DNA of 64,000 nt. It comes from Drosophila pseudoobscura. Taxonomy: Eukaryota > Arthropoda > Insecta > Diptera > Drosophilidae. A program made the position numbers and the translations under genes. This document shows positions 47,201 through 51,500 of the stretch, in pieces. Below the pieces are notes generated by a model, which was given only the letters and a program-made list of their open reading frames with translations, was not told where the DNA came from and made no database searches. The DNA is taken from assembly GCF_009870125.1 (NCBI RefSeq), contig NC_046681.1, positions 19,109,001-19,173,000 on the forward strand, given 5' to 3'. How positions within the stretch are numbered: the first letter of the stretch is position 1; the number at the start of each line of letters is the position of its first letter.

Positions 47201-48064
47201 GTGGACATCCTGGACTACGAGAGCTGCATCGCTGCCATGCCCGAGAACCACAAAGTGGTGGACACCAATGTCTGCACCTACAACGCCGGCACCACCGACG
47301 GCGCCTGCAACGGCGACAGCGGCGGCCCTCTGATCAGCCGCTCCACCGACGGCTCTGTCTACCAGGTCGGCGTGGTCTCCTGGGGCTATGTTCCCTGCTC
47401 GCTCACAAGGTATCCCTCGGTTTACACTTCGGTGTATTCGTTTGAGAGTTGGATCACTGATCATATGGACGATTACTCGTTCTAGGAGAGGGCTTCTTGA
47501 GGGGAGTGCTATTGTACTTCGTGAACAGTAAATTAATATTAAATAGAACAACCCATCAACTGTCTCTCAGTGAGACTCCTATTCGATTGTTGGCAATCTT
47601 CGCAGAAAATATTCCCTTACGATGATTCTTTGTGTTTTCTAAACAAAATAATGCTTACAGATCATTTAATCAAGAACCGATTGCTCACAGAAACAGTCTT
47701 TTCTACAGCTTTTATGGTTAGCATTCAGTTAGTTCTCAAATGTAATGGATTTACCAAGTTTGGGTGGCTCTTTGAACCCCAAACTTCCAGATATAGCAGA
47801 AAACTAATGCATATCCCAACTAGAGATCTGCTGGAAGGCAGTAAATATCGCATAGAAGACCTTTACTCTGCAAATGAATCACGTCATAGGTTCTGCCGTG
47901 GAACAATGCTTCAACGTGTTCCCAACATCGTTTTCCCCCTATACAAATTTATAATTTTTGTAGGTACTCACATCATCCCATCGAATGAACTTTTCGCCAT
48001 CCTGCAGGGCCTGTGGCACCTCCACGCTGGCGGTGGAGATGTAGGTACCCCCAGCGCTCATCAT
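12839..48064 (-). CDS. Plc21C: Phospholipase C-beta (Plc21C), 16 coding exons
   Basis: Hydrolyses PIP2 to IP3 and diacylglycerol at the plasma membrane downstream of Gq-type G proteins. Minus-strand exons, 5' to 3': 48064-47972, 38649-38503, 24321-24181, 22515-22382, 22014-21829, 21755-21558, 21148-20966, 20480-20300, 19560-19323, 17649-17495, 15834-15621, 15562-14699, 14260-13798, 13712-13344, 13283-13139, 13072-12839. All junctions are GT-AG and all phases agree, giving 1314 residues, close to the ~1318 I recall for D. melanogaster. Order: PH domain (about 15-140), EF hands (140-310), X box (320-475), long low-complexity linker (480-600), Y box (625-740), C2 (745-870), C-terminal coiled coil (about 1000-1250). 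Catalytic residues are present: H334 ([11 protein letters not shown]), E364 and D366 (CVELDFWNG), H379 (IVHGYTF), E413 (LSFENHC). The start is [10 protein letters not shown], right after a possible acceptor, so 5' UTR exons lie upstream. Two introns host other genes. Confidence 0.95.
14261..14698 (-). other. Plc21C: Plc21C intron 12, T/G-rich on the plus strand
   Basis: 438-bp intron between the C2 exon and the C-terminal region, joining through a split Cys codon. Plus bases 14385-14470 are almost purely G and T (GGTGGGTTGGGGGTTGGG and (GTGGT)n), so the pre-mRNA is C/A-rich there. No gene is seen. Confidence 0.6.
14699..15834 (-). CDS. Plc21C: Plc21C coding exons 11-12 (acidic linker, Y box, C2)
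   Basis: Exon 11 (15834-15621) carries a Ser/Asp-rich acidic stretch ([14 protein letters not shown]) and the start of the Y box. Exon 12 (15562-14699) holds the rest of the Y box ([51 protein letters not shown]) and the C2 domain ([33 protein letters not shown]). The 58-bp intron splits a Lys codon. The acidic stretch is the usual active-site plug in PLC-beta linkers. Confidence 0.93.
15835..17494 (-). other. Plc21C: Plc21C intron 11 with G-rich repeat
   Basis: 1.66-kb intron with no coding sequence on either strand. Plus bases about 16747-16800 are a run of (T)TTGGGG repeats. Short CCCAGGC repeats sit near 16560-16590. Confidence 0.6.
16747..16799 (+). repeat. TTGGGG-type G-rich repeat
   Basis: About eight runs of three or four G separated by TT or TTT within 53 bases, inside Plc21C intron 11. 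It satisfies the simple G-quadruplex pattern on the non-transcribed strand. Confidence 0.8.
17495..17649 (-). CDS. Plc21C: Plc21C coding exon 10 (X-Y linker, Ala-rich)
   Basis: 155 nt. Encodes a low-complexity linker segment, [18 protein letters not shown] through GGGHAPPLQ, joined by a split Val codon to exon 9 and in phase 0 to exon 11. It carries no fold signature; it is placed by exact phase match and position. The X-Y linker of PLC-beta is autoinhibitory and variable in sequence, which fits. Confidence 0.85.
17650..19322 (-). other. Plc21C: Plc21C intron 10
   Basis: 1.67-kb intron. No supported gene or RNA on either strand. GTGGGAGTGGGAGGAGG-type purine repeats occur near 18090-18110. 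Confidence 0.6.
19323..22515 (-). CDS. Plc21C: Plc21C coding exons 4-9 (EF hands and catalytic X box)
   Basis: Six exons with introns of 0.3-1.0 kb. They run from [13 protein letters not shown] through the EF-hand lobe ([42 protein letters not shown]) and the whole X box. Exon 9 ends in the X-Y linker with a basic stretch and ten consecutive histidines (residues 470-479). Acceptor and donor phases agree at every join, including split codons for Asn, Ile and two Arg. Confidence 0.92.
22516..24180 (-). other. Plc21C: Plc21C intron 3 with a recurring GCGTATGCGT motif
   Basis: 1.66-kb intron with no ORF. A ~25-bp phrase, close to GCGTATGCGTGATATTTGC followed by TTAAAGA, recurs at about 22732, 22791, 22949, 23087, partly at 23150, and at 23310. 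It is a diverged irregular tandem array of unknown role. Confidence 0.5.
24181..24321 (-). CDS. Plc21C: Plc21C coding exon 3 (PH domain end)
   Basis: 47 codons, phase 0 at both ends, from [10 protein letters not shown] to CCNRRDIAQ. Contains [19 protein letters not shown], the conserved last part of the PLC-beta PH domain before the EF hands. Confidence 0.9.
24322..26469 (-). other. Plc21C: Plc21C intron 2, distal part before nested genes
   Basis: 2.1 kb without a gene on either strand. It contains GAGA repeats near 25008-25020 and short AGTCG and GTAGTCATAGTC repeats near 24465-24490. The promoter of the SAM-domain gene should lie in the last few hundred bases; no TATA box is visible. Confidence 0.5.
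26470..27303 (+). CDS. Nested SAM-like domain protein, intronless
   Basis: 277 residues. Residues about 9-66 ([40 protein letters not shown]) have the spacing of a sterile alpha motif, a small helical protein-interaction domain. Residues about 175-250 ([40 protein letters not shown]) form a second conserved-looking helical block. It resembles the region with a FPxE motif found after SAM domains in some uncharacterised insect and vertebrate SAM proteins; that likeness is from memory. The tail is strongly basic (RSLRRL) and suggests nuclear or nucleic-acid binding. It lies antisense inside Plc21C intron 2. The start is the first ATG, preceded by a pyrimidine-rich leader. It ends TAA TAG. Function unknown. 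Confidence 0.8.
   Translation: MNKYQEREELRELLQSWDLTDLIPRLEEETINVEELQMMKRHHLDELMSNFRMGTRIRFEHHLELWRRYLNVPLQGVHWSRPHCHGCRCATTQLQTDCASDCGKSDVSLTEGHSPRETVPDAMKPILEPVQILSTSPVTNSNVEDGGEYVPGEDLGVTVLGILQAEYIKSQTLLELVGQQEELSAEQRQLLIQLICSYFVDHQLHLSLHHSYKLENEILQLFPKELLEHYRKKKRGKIYARCSYAKNKRGRSSPQDAKRRRVAETRDPRLRRSLRRL
27339..27344 (+). terminator. Poly(A) signal of the SAM-domain gene
   Basis: AATAAA, 36 bases after the stop codon, the only canonical signal before the next gene. It implies a very short 3' UTR. Confidence 0.6.
27465..28319 (-). pseudogene. Coiled-coil protein gene with broken reading frame
   Basis: Two same-frame stretches, 28319-28038 and 28019-27465, are separated by a TAA at 28040-28038. 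Both encode charged heptad-like helices with a recurring unit: [36 protein letters not shown] and [18 protein letters not shown]. Between about 28035 and 27920 the natural-looking frame is a different one ([20 protein letters not shown]), acidic where frame 0 is Arg/Pro-rich. The gene therefore seems to carry two roughly compensating frameshifts. The 5' end has no ATG: an in-frame TGA stands at 28340-28338 and the first codons are [11 protein letters not shown]. No splice signal repairs this convincingly. It is either a decaying gene or it carries sequence errors. It is nested on the same strand as Plc21C. Confidence 0.5.
28423..28474. promoter_or_regulatory. Pair of DRE-like TATCGAT elements between divergent genes
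   Basis: AATCGATA at 28423-28430 and TATCGATG at 28467-28474 match the DNA replication-related element bound by DREF in Drosophila promoters. They lie between the minus-strand coiled-coil gene and the plus-strand repeat-protein gene and could serve either or both. Confidence 0.45.
28742..31804 (+). CDS. Cysteine-rich protein with GDKPGGKP minisatellite core (paralogue 1)
   Basis: 1020 residues in one exon, nested antisense in Plc21C. Residues 1-320 form a conserved N-terminal region ([80 protein letters not shown]). Residues about 380-693 are about 30 copies of a 10-residue unit, [10 protein letters not shown], encoded by a 30-bp minisatellite. Then a Lys/Glu/Pro-rich segment with three [14 protein letters not shown] motifs, and a Cys-rich C-terminal region, about 895-1020 ([40 protein letters not shown]). 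There is no signal peptide or membrane span. Both ends are shared with the gene at 32702, the core is not. I do not recognise a named family; paired CxxC-type cysteines suggest metal binding or disulphide structure. A testis role is a guess only. Confidence 0.85.
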   Translation: MSTAEERWKRLAQERRSRGGQGFGDEGSWTPPRPYEVMRQQNCKTASFRPGETYPSIRTPVSRCSREQTINWLADSIESDGCGRPYGMSNDDILQMWQQSPHKNTLGYYGVGSQVPKPEAVIFNRQITKSLQRANGLKQRRKQLQLQGPRTLPTIDGKKVAESAYKPYVLNREAIKAAIQKMPTVKKNLSPSQALTTVYCNKSDPVDPFGVTKEKQQQQQPELKMEHAPLKKTYGHRPPYRYCGWRCDEPKNKCTDYEWKKYKEDPRPCEEDLKREQKVAQEQTQVPEPRNYEELYLRLVKCFEALKVECPMCKAYAQCCNPRGLEGDAPGVPDMDLGYGDGGGIHPGDKFRPGDKPGGGSKPGYDEKHFGDGEKPEDGGKPGYGDRPGGKPGVGDQSGGKRGDVDKPGGRPGDVDRPGGMPGYGDRPGGMPGYGDRPGGKPGEGDKLGGKPGDGDKYGGKPGDGDKYGGKTGDGDKTGGKPGYGDKPGGGDQPGGKPGDGNRPEGKPGVGDKPGGKPGDGDKPGGKPGDGDKPGGKPGGGDKPGGKPGDGDKPGGMPADGDKSGGKPGDGDKSGGKPGGGDKPGGKPGVGDKPGGKPGDGDKPGGKPGVGDKPGGKPGDGDKPGGKPGVGDKPGGKPGGGDKPGGKPGDGDKPGGKPGGGDKPGGKPGGGDKPGGKPGGLDKPGGKPGGGGKPWDRPAVGEEAPDDKGQAGEKPGSLHEDEKNEGEKGKLKHKPSESKLKTKQPDDPDAPDKAGEKEKDKGKSKRPKPSKPDCDPNDPLCQPECDPDDPFCDTYSQDTPKQSINKRKGSKTSRPSEPECDPNDPLCSVKKHSGDSLTQPPGAPPIGPISQPTQGPEIPKQGIKDQGPPGGDGKTGKGKGPKGGPSTEEVKPEKENIQSCPCPICEFLRRHNEPDSPMIREMKRQDKLRQQREYYKQMCHRQYLECREPEYRAPQHRCDPIECDNTFCSNPKLGDYCECLKAMQDLQQMLGKNHKIVGNQLLFDLEDLRTRLCKQMCDCL
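29881..30820 (+). repeat. In-frame 30-bp minisatellite
   Basis: About 30 tandem copies of a 30-bp unit close to GGTGACAAGCCCGGAGGAAA plus GCCAGGAGAT, all kept in frame. Blocks of neighbouring units are near-identical (for example 30481-30660), a sign of recent unequal exchange or slippage. The repeat also leaves long stop-free frames on both strands, which are not genes. Confidence 0.9.
31869..31874 (+). terminator. Possible poly(A) signal of the GDKPGGKP gene
   Basis: ATTAAA 65 bases after the stop, running into an A-rich stretch. It is a common variant signal and the best candidate nearby. Confidence 0.4.
31875..32701 (+). other. Intergenic region between the two repeat-protein genes
   Basis: About 0.8 kb, AT-rich, no ORF. 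Two TATCGAT/ATCGATA words (about 31968 and 32313) could be DRE-type promoter elements of the downstream paralogue. A run of alternating ATACATAC/TATGTATG lies at 31890-31915. Confidence 0.4.
32702..35017 (+). CDS. Cysteine-rich protein with [12 protein letters not shown] repeat core (paralogue 2)
   Basis: 771 residues, one exon, 0.9 kb downstream of and parallel to its paralogue. The N-terminal region (residues 1-320) shares the paralogue's landmarks in the same order: [79 protein letters not shown]. The C-terminal region (about 645-771) repeats the other one: [40 protein letters not shown]. The middle (about 325-640) is a different low-complexity array: GDGKDGDGK units and a 36-bp block encoding [12 protein letters not shown] repeated between 33950 and 34130. 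So this is a tandem gene duplication in which the ends are constrained and the centre has been replaced or has re-expanded. Function unknown. Confidence 0.85.
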   Translation: MSKDKNGPKSTGQPPVYAGCQRLEDVTIYDWMRNKNCKTTNYQPAEAYPNIRPPISRCTQQKTLEWMSDSMEAAGCGPLIDTERDDVLEAWTRSPNKESLGWYGIGAEMRHPEALLFNQALTKSLLAASGVKPKPPMPQPAPEKKPMEPPSGSYVLNRECLRSHLERMPTVRRKLSPSYAFTWLHCPPRDPQSPPFEDERGPPIPLSSALGMKRTPKKQKHRLRHRVCHLSCDRPQNKCTDYEWKMYKEDPRAIDEAFKREQEAAQPSVEEEPKDYDELYGRLLCCFEQNPEQNEMCQEFEKCCKAPGDPPTQGCGEMVPDGADGGAGGKSDGDGRGGKNGDGKDGEGKDGDGKDGDGKDGDGYGDGHGDGEGGERKSRRGDWKRGGRGDGKYGDGKGGDGDGKGGGDGDGGKGGPGGKGGPGGKDGPDGKGGVGGKDGPDGKGGVGGKDGPDGKGGQGGKDGPGGKGGPGGKDGKGGKDGDGKDGDGKGGKRGDGKDGKGKGDKDSDRKGHDGKDKEKGTGHGLKGDLSDGKLKDGHGSGHKQKTSEFSDSDDEAERLRKGRRTPGMRSTTGSRRDLHGDGTDGGGHVGDGTDGKDGRGHGDGTGDGTGDGTDGKDKDKGDGKGKGKKAKARIGDGDGDGKDGNKDCPCELCNYCQKEEDTPLIREMRIREKKRQQWEYLQQMRHRQYLECRDAEYRAPQHKCDPIVCCDRFCRNPHLQDHMSTIDALQQLQKQLLRCNRRNGGSSSRIYKSLEKLKTKLCTAFEMPQRC
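33690..34640 (+). repeat. Gly/Lys/Asp-coding minisatellite array
   Basis: Short in-frame repeats: GATGGCAAGGACGGC-like 15-18 bp units at the flanks and a 36-bp unit in the centre (33950-34130), with several copies nearly identical. Confidence 0.8.
35018..38502 (-). other. Plc21C: Plc21C intron 2, proximal part
   Basis: 3.5 kb with no supported gene. CT-rich microsatellites lie at about 35630-35675 and 38451-38474, and an (AC)n run at 36463-36485. AATAAA at 35562-35567 might end the upstream gene, but it is 550 nt from the stop. Confidence 0.5.
38503..38649 (-). CDS. Plc21C: Plc21C coding exon 2 (PH domain)
   Basis: 49 codons, phase 0 at both ends, bounded by TTTCTTCTAG and a GTGCGT donor. 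Contains [18 protein letters not shown] and [14 protein letters not shown], typical of the PLC-beta PH domain. It is isolated between the two gene-hosting introns. Confidence 0.9.
38650..41545 (-). other. Plc21C: Plc21C intron 1, distal part before the proteases
   Basis: 2.9 kb without a supported gene. It contains a CAG run at about 41140-41168 and a cluster of GATCG/GATCGC words at 41385-41440. CAGATACAGACACAG-type repeats lie near 40760-40795. Confidence 0.5.
41546..41551 (-). terminator. Poly(A) signal of the serine protease homologue
   Basis: TTTAAT on the plus strand is ATTAAA on the minus strand, about 58 bases after the stop codon. Confidence 0.45.
41609..42466 (-). CDS. Inactive S1A serine protease homologue (secreted)
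   Basis: 285 residues, intronless, with a signal peptide ([17 protein letters not shown]). Trypsin fold: the activation-end equivalent is LILDGYDVQ in place of IVGG, the catalytic His is in TAGHC (about residue 86) and the Asp in [10 protein letters not shown] (about 137). The serine motif GDSGGP reads GDGGTP (about residues 227-232), so the nucleophile is Gly and a second Gly is Thr. The protein should be non-catalytic, a serine protease homologue that may act as binding protein or cofactor. It lies on the same strand as, and inside intron 1 of, Plc21C, close to two active relatives. In D. melanogaster this region holds proteases of the CG11911/CG11912 group; exact orthology is not established here. 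Confidence 0.88.
   Translation of the reverse strand: MLSLFVLLPLVALAGAASLPHIQHLTPRETVEESPVEISPLILDGYDVQGVDNVPYLVSLSLTKATYAHQCGGVIIGKTWIVTAGHCVEGVRAFNGDVLGTPIYAGVSNRSNVTAAQVRYVDFASVHRSFNGNAGSDNIALLHVSEPFVYTARVQQIALPDVDEDYSGKLVTAYGWGLTDVEGDEFSKQLQYAFAPLLQNSECEVLLPSDAPLTDKQVCSTVKTCYGDGGTPLVYWPIDGPAELVALGSWSYMPCGYANRPTVYTSVPSYVGWIYGTIAAYYQLN
42568..42574 (-). promoter_or_regulatory. TATA box of the serine protease homologue
   Basis: TATAAAA on the minus strand, 102 bases upstream of the start codon, giving a predicted start near 42540 and a ~75-nt leader. Confidence 0.6.
42575..44085. other. Intergenic region between divergent protease genes
   Basis: 1.5 kb with no supported ORF. The first part is AT-rich, the part from 43560 GC-richer. 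No repeat or RNA is recognised. Confidence 0.5.
44086..44220 (+). repeat. Four tandem 35-bp repeats upstream of a protease gene
   Basis: Units at 44086-44120, 44121-44155, 44156-44190 and a shorter diverged one at 44191-44220. Each begins CACCTC/CACCCC, continues AAGGGGACTCCAACGCG and ends AAGCCTTT. The array ends about 240 bp before the TATA box of the next gene and could be a regulatory array. Confidence 0.8.
44342..44347 (-). promoter_or_regulatory. GATA-factor site
   Basis: CTTATC (GATAAG on the minus strand), about 120 bp upstream of the TATA box. GATAAG sites bound by GATA factors are characteristic of Drosophila midgut digestive genes; use here is inferred. Confidence 0.35.
44463..44470 (+). 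promoter_or_regulatory. TATA box of the active protease gene
   Basis: TATAAAAG, 60 bases upstream of the start codon. The predicted start is near 44493, in GCAGACATT, with a ~30-nt leader. This compact layout is typical of highly expressed gut protease genes. Confidence 0.7.
44523..45356 (+). CDS. Secreted S1A serine protease, intact catalytic triad
   Basis: 277 residues, intronless. Signal peptide [18 protein letters not shown], short propeptide, then [20 protein letters not shown] as the mature start (I-N-G in place of IVGG). Catalytic His is in TAAHC, Asp in DIAILHV, Ser in CNGDSGGPL, and WGYIPCGL is the pocket strand. The residue six before the catalytic Ser is Ser and the residue at chymotrypsin position 226 is Ser, not Gly, so the pocket is neither a standard trypsin pocket nor clearly chymotrypsin. 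Codon use is strongly GC-ending, as in abundant proteins. There are no clip or other accessory domains; a digestive enzyme is likely. It is nested antisense in Plc21C intron 1. Confidence 0.92.
   Translation: MKVIALTLLVALVATAQAGKLTDKFAHLIPSFATGFVINGTEADPHSAPYIVSLATKVEKHSHICGGTIINKEWILTAAHCISNPEGMSAIAGLHTRAEVDELTQQRQIDFGRVHESYTGGVGPFDIAILHVSEPFEFNEWVQPALLPVREEVHAGESHLYGWGQPKSYVLTAAKSLQTVTTELVNYPECVEALPENAPLEPSNICSSSLQQSVSACNGDSGGPLVVEHENAPSELVGIVSWGYIPCGLAQLPSVYTRVSAYIDWIQAKQTAYYALF
45426..45431 (+). terminator. Poly(A) signal of the active protease gene
   Basis: ATTAAA about 70 bases after the stop codon; no other signal is closer. Confidence 0.45.
45432..46586. other. Intergenic region between the two plus-strand proteases
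   Basis: 1.15 kb, AT-rich with recurring TTGTAGATT/GCAGATT words, and no supported gene. ATTCGACACTC occurs twice at 46386-46419. Confidence 0.5.
46587..46592 (+). promoter_or_regulatory. GATA-factor site upstream of the second protease
   Basis: GATAAG, about 25 bp upstream of the TATA box; the same kind of site is found near the other plus-strand protease. Midgut control is inferred. Confidence 0.35.
46614..46620 (+). promoter_or_regulatory. TATA box of the second active protease
   Basis: TATAAAA, 56 bases upstream of the chosen ATG. A TCAGT initiator-like word sits only 8 bases downstream, too close to be the start used with this TATA box; start near 46645 expected. Confidence 0.6.
46670..47485 (+). 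CDS. Secreted S1A serine protease, elastase-like pocket
   Basis: 271 residues from the ATG at 46670. The frame is open from 46625, but there is no ATG there, and the signal peptide ([17 protein letters not shown]) starts at 46670. Mature start is [20 protein letters not shown]. His is in TAAHC, Asp in DIALIFL, Ser in CNGDSGGPL: active triad. The residue six before the catalytic Ser is Gly, and [15 protein letters not shown] lines the pocket, so small or hydrophobic P1 residues are more likely than Arg/Lys. It lacks the usual Cys of the first disulphide loop partner (CAAS in place of CGGT keeps the Cys but changes both glycines). It ends about 490 bp before Plc21C exon 1, antisense to it. Confidence 0.9.
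   Translation: MRQFVVFLALAVAAVSGHTIAQPGFPEGRIINGYEAERGEAPYIVSLQSTAGTSFCAASIIRPDVLLTAAHCLTKDTYLAVAAGHSRSNPEDTQVREVTSSRQLIHESYPGQAGPFDIALIFLETPFDLNAVSRDGSSPVASIAMPPKKLEGSNRGTLYGWGKDGSMGLPDILQKLDVDILDYESCIAAMPENHKVVDTNVCTYNAGTTDGACNGDSGGPLISRSTDGSVYQVGVVSWGYVPCSLTRYPSVYTSVYSFESWITDHMDDYSF
47538..47543 (+). terminator. Poly(A) signal of the second active protease
   Basis: ATTAAA about 53 bases after the stop codon. Confidence 0.45.
47972..48064 (-). CDS. Plc21C: Plc21C coding exon 1 (start codon)
   Basis: Encodes residues 1-31, [10 protein letters not shown] through FIRWDD, followed by a GTGAGT donor. FIRWDD joined to [13 protein letters not shown] in exon 2 matches the conserved start of the PLC-beta PH domain, which confirms an exon pair 9.3 kb apart. 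A TTTTCAG acceptor ends one base before the first ATG, so the 5' UTR is probably split. Two adjacent ATGs could each serve as start. Confidence 0.85.
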
Positions 48065-48329
48065 CCTGAAAACGAATGCGAATGCGAATCCGAATCCAAA
48101 TCCGAGTCCTCTTCCTGCAAGTTTGTGCTGGTGTTTTTAGTGCGTTTTGGTTTCGTCGGTGTGCCTGTTTGTGTTTTGTCTATTTTCCGTCTGTTTTCCG
48201 TTGGCTGGTTGTGTTTGGGGCACGGCTGCTGCGGCTTGGGGCTTCCGCTTAGCCGCTGCTCTGCATTTCCGTTGCTCTTGTTGCTGCTGCTGCTGCTTTG
48301 GCTGTGGATGCTCCTGGCCTGCATACAAA

Positions 48330-48375
48330 TGAAGCCATGGTCCTGGTCCTGGTCCTGGTTCTGGTCCTGGTCCTA
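48330..48375 (+). repeat. TCCTGG hexamer repeat
   Basis: About seven imperfect copies of (T/A)CCTGG in a row, 270 bp upstream of the Plc21C start codon on the minus strand (CCAGGA in that sense). It may lie in the 5' UTR or in an intron. Confidence 0.6.
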
Positions 48376-48414
48376 GTCCCTGTTCTGGACGTGGTCGCGG
48401 TCGCAGTCCTGTGC

Positions 48415-48513
48415 CTCAATTAGTGCCGCGTTGTATCTGTGCCACGCGCCTGACTTGCCTTTGACTGCATTTCTGCGGTCCTTGATTAAAATTCCAGCCT
48501 CGTGTTGCTCCTG
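48415..48513 (-). other. Plc21C: Possible Plc21C 5' UTR exon
   Basis: On the minus strand a TTATTTCAG acceptor at about 48514 is followed by GAGCAACACGAGGCTGG and a stretch of mixed composition unlike the surrounding intron-like sequence. It could be a leader exon continuing to or spliced near exon 1. No protein evidence; weak. Confidence 0.2.
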
Positions 48514-51500
48514 AAATAACGAAGGGGGAAAGCAGGGGTTTAGCAGAGTGTTTGGTTGAATGGAAAAGTTGGTTGCATTCTAAGCCATCGATTGAGTGGG
48601 CAAAAACTTCCAATGGCAATGCATTTGAAGCCCTGAAAAGTTCATTCCTCTCCCTCCCCCTCTCTTTGTCGTACCTTTGCAAATGAGGCAGAACGAAAAG
48701 ATATTCCCGACTTGATTAGCGATTCCCCTCCGCTCCCCAACAGAGTATCCTCCGCCATTGTCTCGTTGACCGATTACGAACCCTTGCAAAAGGTCAGGCT
48801 TCCCATTCACTCGACCAGCCATTCATTCAAACAGTCATTCATTCATTCATCGAGGTCCAGTCCGAGTCGCTTCATTCAGGGATCCGTACCCCTCCGAATG
48901 CTTTTGTTTGCCTATTTTTGGGCGGCCATTGTGTTCCTCGGTTCCTCGGTTTCTCCGTTCCCCCTTCCCTTTTTGCTAATTTGCTGCTCGGGCTTTTTTC
49001 TTTCAATTTTTCAATTAGCTGCCAGCGAACTTTCGACCCGAAGCCAAAGACCAAAAAGCCTTTAAATAGACACGACATCCGACATCCGGTGCACCGAGAA
49101 CAATGCGACGTACGTACAACAAAAATATTCTAAAATTAGGAAAAAAAGCCACAAAACTGTTAGCTAAAGAGGGAGGAAAAAGGGTGAAGGCACCACAGAT
49201 CTTCTATGAATATGTACCTATATATTTTGTAACTATAGAGAAAAGTTTCTCATTTCATCGTAGATATATGATCTATCAATAACCAAAGAATTTCAGCAGT
49301 TTTAGTGGAGGAATACTTTAGAGAAGGTACTTTTTGCATTGAAAGAGAAGTTAAATATCTTTTTCCTACTTTTTGAGGCATGTTTTATGGGATAGATTTC
49401 GGTGTGGAATATTAATCTTATACAAGATACTTTCTGCTCTTCATTTAAAGAAGTCTCTTTTGGATGGAGGTAGACTTTGATTTGAATTCAATTTTAAGAA
49501 TTACTTTTTTGGTTGGAAGTGTCTTTTGGGATTAAATTATCTTCTAAGAAGTATCTTTTCAATTGAACCATGTATCTTTTGTAAAAGTATATTTTCCACT
49601 GAGGAATGGGTGTTGTAGGGAATACATATAAGATCTAGGAGAGAAAAAGATTTGTGAGATTTGAAAGAAATTTCAATCAAAACTCAAGAAGGAATAGCTG
49701 TAAGGATTCTTTGATATCACCCACAGAAACCATAACTCCGAAGGATCCCTGAATTCCACTTCAATTTCATTCCAAAAACATTCCAAAATCTTTCTTTTAA
49801 TATTATAGTTTTTTCCTTTAAAAAAGCGATTGTTAGCGCATTCGTTTTCCCACAGTGTACCCTGTCTTTGGGGCTCACCCGCTCAAGTGGCTTTCAACCG
49901 ATCAGCAGGACACTGCCGCAGCTGCTGTCTGTGCTTGTGGCACTCCGAGTGGCTTTTGCATCCAGTTGTATAGTAATCCACTTAGGGAAACTAAGATGAC
50001 AGCTTTAGCCACTCAAACGAAACTCTCAGATATATGCAAGCATGTACATAGATACAAAGATACAAAGATACACAGCCACACGTGACAGCACCACTAATTC
50101 TTTGATAATTTCTTTTTGGCCATGTCATAACCAATTCGGTGAAGCTCCTGAGGGCGGCCACACAATGGAAAACGTAAGGAAAACTTTTAGTCAGCCAAGC
50201 CCAGAGGCATGCCACAGAGCCACTACCACTCCCGCACCCCCCTCCCCCACACCCACCCCCAAACACATGTGAATGCAGAAAGTTTTTGCCCGCCCGAAAG
50301 GAAGTCATTTGTTTGTGCTGTTGCTTTTCGTAAACAGAATTGAATTTACGAATTTATTTAGCCATTTTCCATGGCATTTTCTATTTGCTATTTTCTATTT
50401 TCCCACTGTGGTGGAGCTTTAAGAGGGGCAAGTAGTTCTTAAGAGATTTTTCGTAGAGTATCTGCGAATAAAGTTGTAGATATATCGGATCTATCAAGAT
50501 TGCAGCACCATCATCATGGATTATAATAGAAGAATATTGTTCCTTGCATGGAATTTGTTTAATTAAAGTTGTTCCTGTCAACAATAAGACACCCTTTCTT
50601 CAATTTCTACATTCAAATGTATTCAGGAAACATTAAATTCAAGACAATTTCCCATAAAAAGCACACATTTTCAAGGGTATCGGCGACTTCGACCTCAAAT
50701 GCTTGTTTACCTTGTTGCTGTCTGGTTTTCAGCTCTTTCATTTTCCATTTTCCCAATTGGCAAATTAAGTTTGTACATCATAAATTTGCCACAGCCAAAA
50801 AGGGGAAGTAATTAAGCATTTTCATTCTGTCTGTCTCTCTGTTTGTTTGTGTTGTTTGTCTGTGGAAAACGGATTTCGATTCAATATCGAAAATTGTTAT
50901 CGCATTAAAGAGCTCCCCCCTCATCCTGGCCTTGCCCCTCCCTCCCGACGGCAGAATGCTTCGATTTTGCTCATTTCCATTGGCTGTTTTGCCTGCCTTT
51001 CAGCCGCTTTTTTTCCTTTTTTTATTTTGCAAATCGTTTTAAGTGTTTTATGGCAAAACAGGGAACAAATTTATTGCAGGCAATTTGCAGATGTACCCCC
51101 AAAGGGGCTACGGAGGGGGGTGGTAGAGGGTGAGGGCGAGCGTTAGGCGGGTCCTGGAGTTACGCAACGGAAATCACAGCAACAGCAAACAGATTTTCAA
51201 GTGACTTTTCTCTGGGTCCCTGGCTCCTGTTCTCTCTGTCGCACATGAATCATGCATGCGACAGTAAGAACACAAAAAAAGAAAAAGAGAAAGCGTTGCC
51301 TCGCCCCATTTTCCAGTCTCCATTTTCCAGGAGGGCGGGGGGATCGGGCATAGGTTCCGGGATGGGGCATAAATCAAAGCGCCCGTCAAAATATGTTTTC
51401 CCTGCCAGCGAACCCAAAGGTTAACCCGTGATATACGACCAGCCATAGAGTGGAGGAGCAGTCGCAGCCAGCGATGGCGACACTATGCAATGGATGGCGA

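Noticed and set aside
47570..48376. Plus-strand open frame of 268 residues across Plc21C exon 1
   Set aside because: It covers the reverse of a well-supported exon and ends in cysteine/leucine low-complexity sequence from TGC and CTGG repeats.
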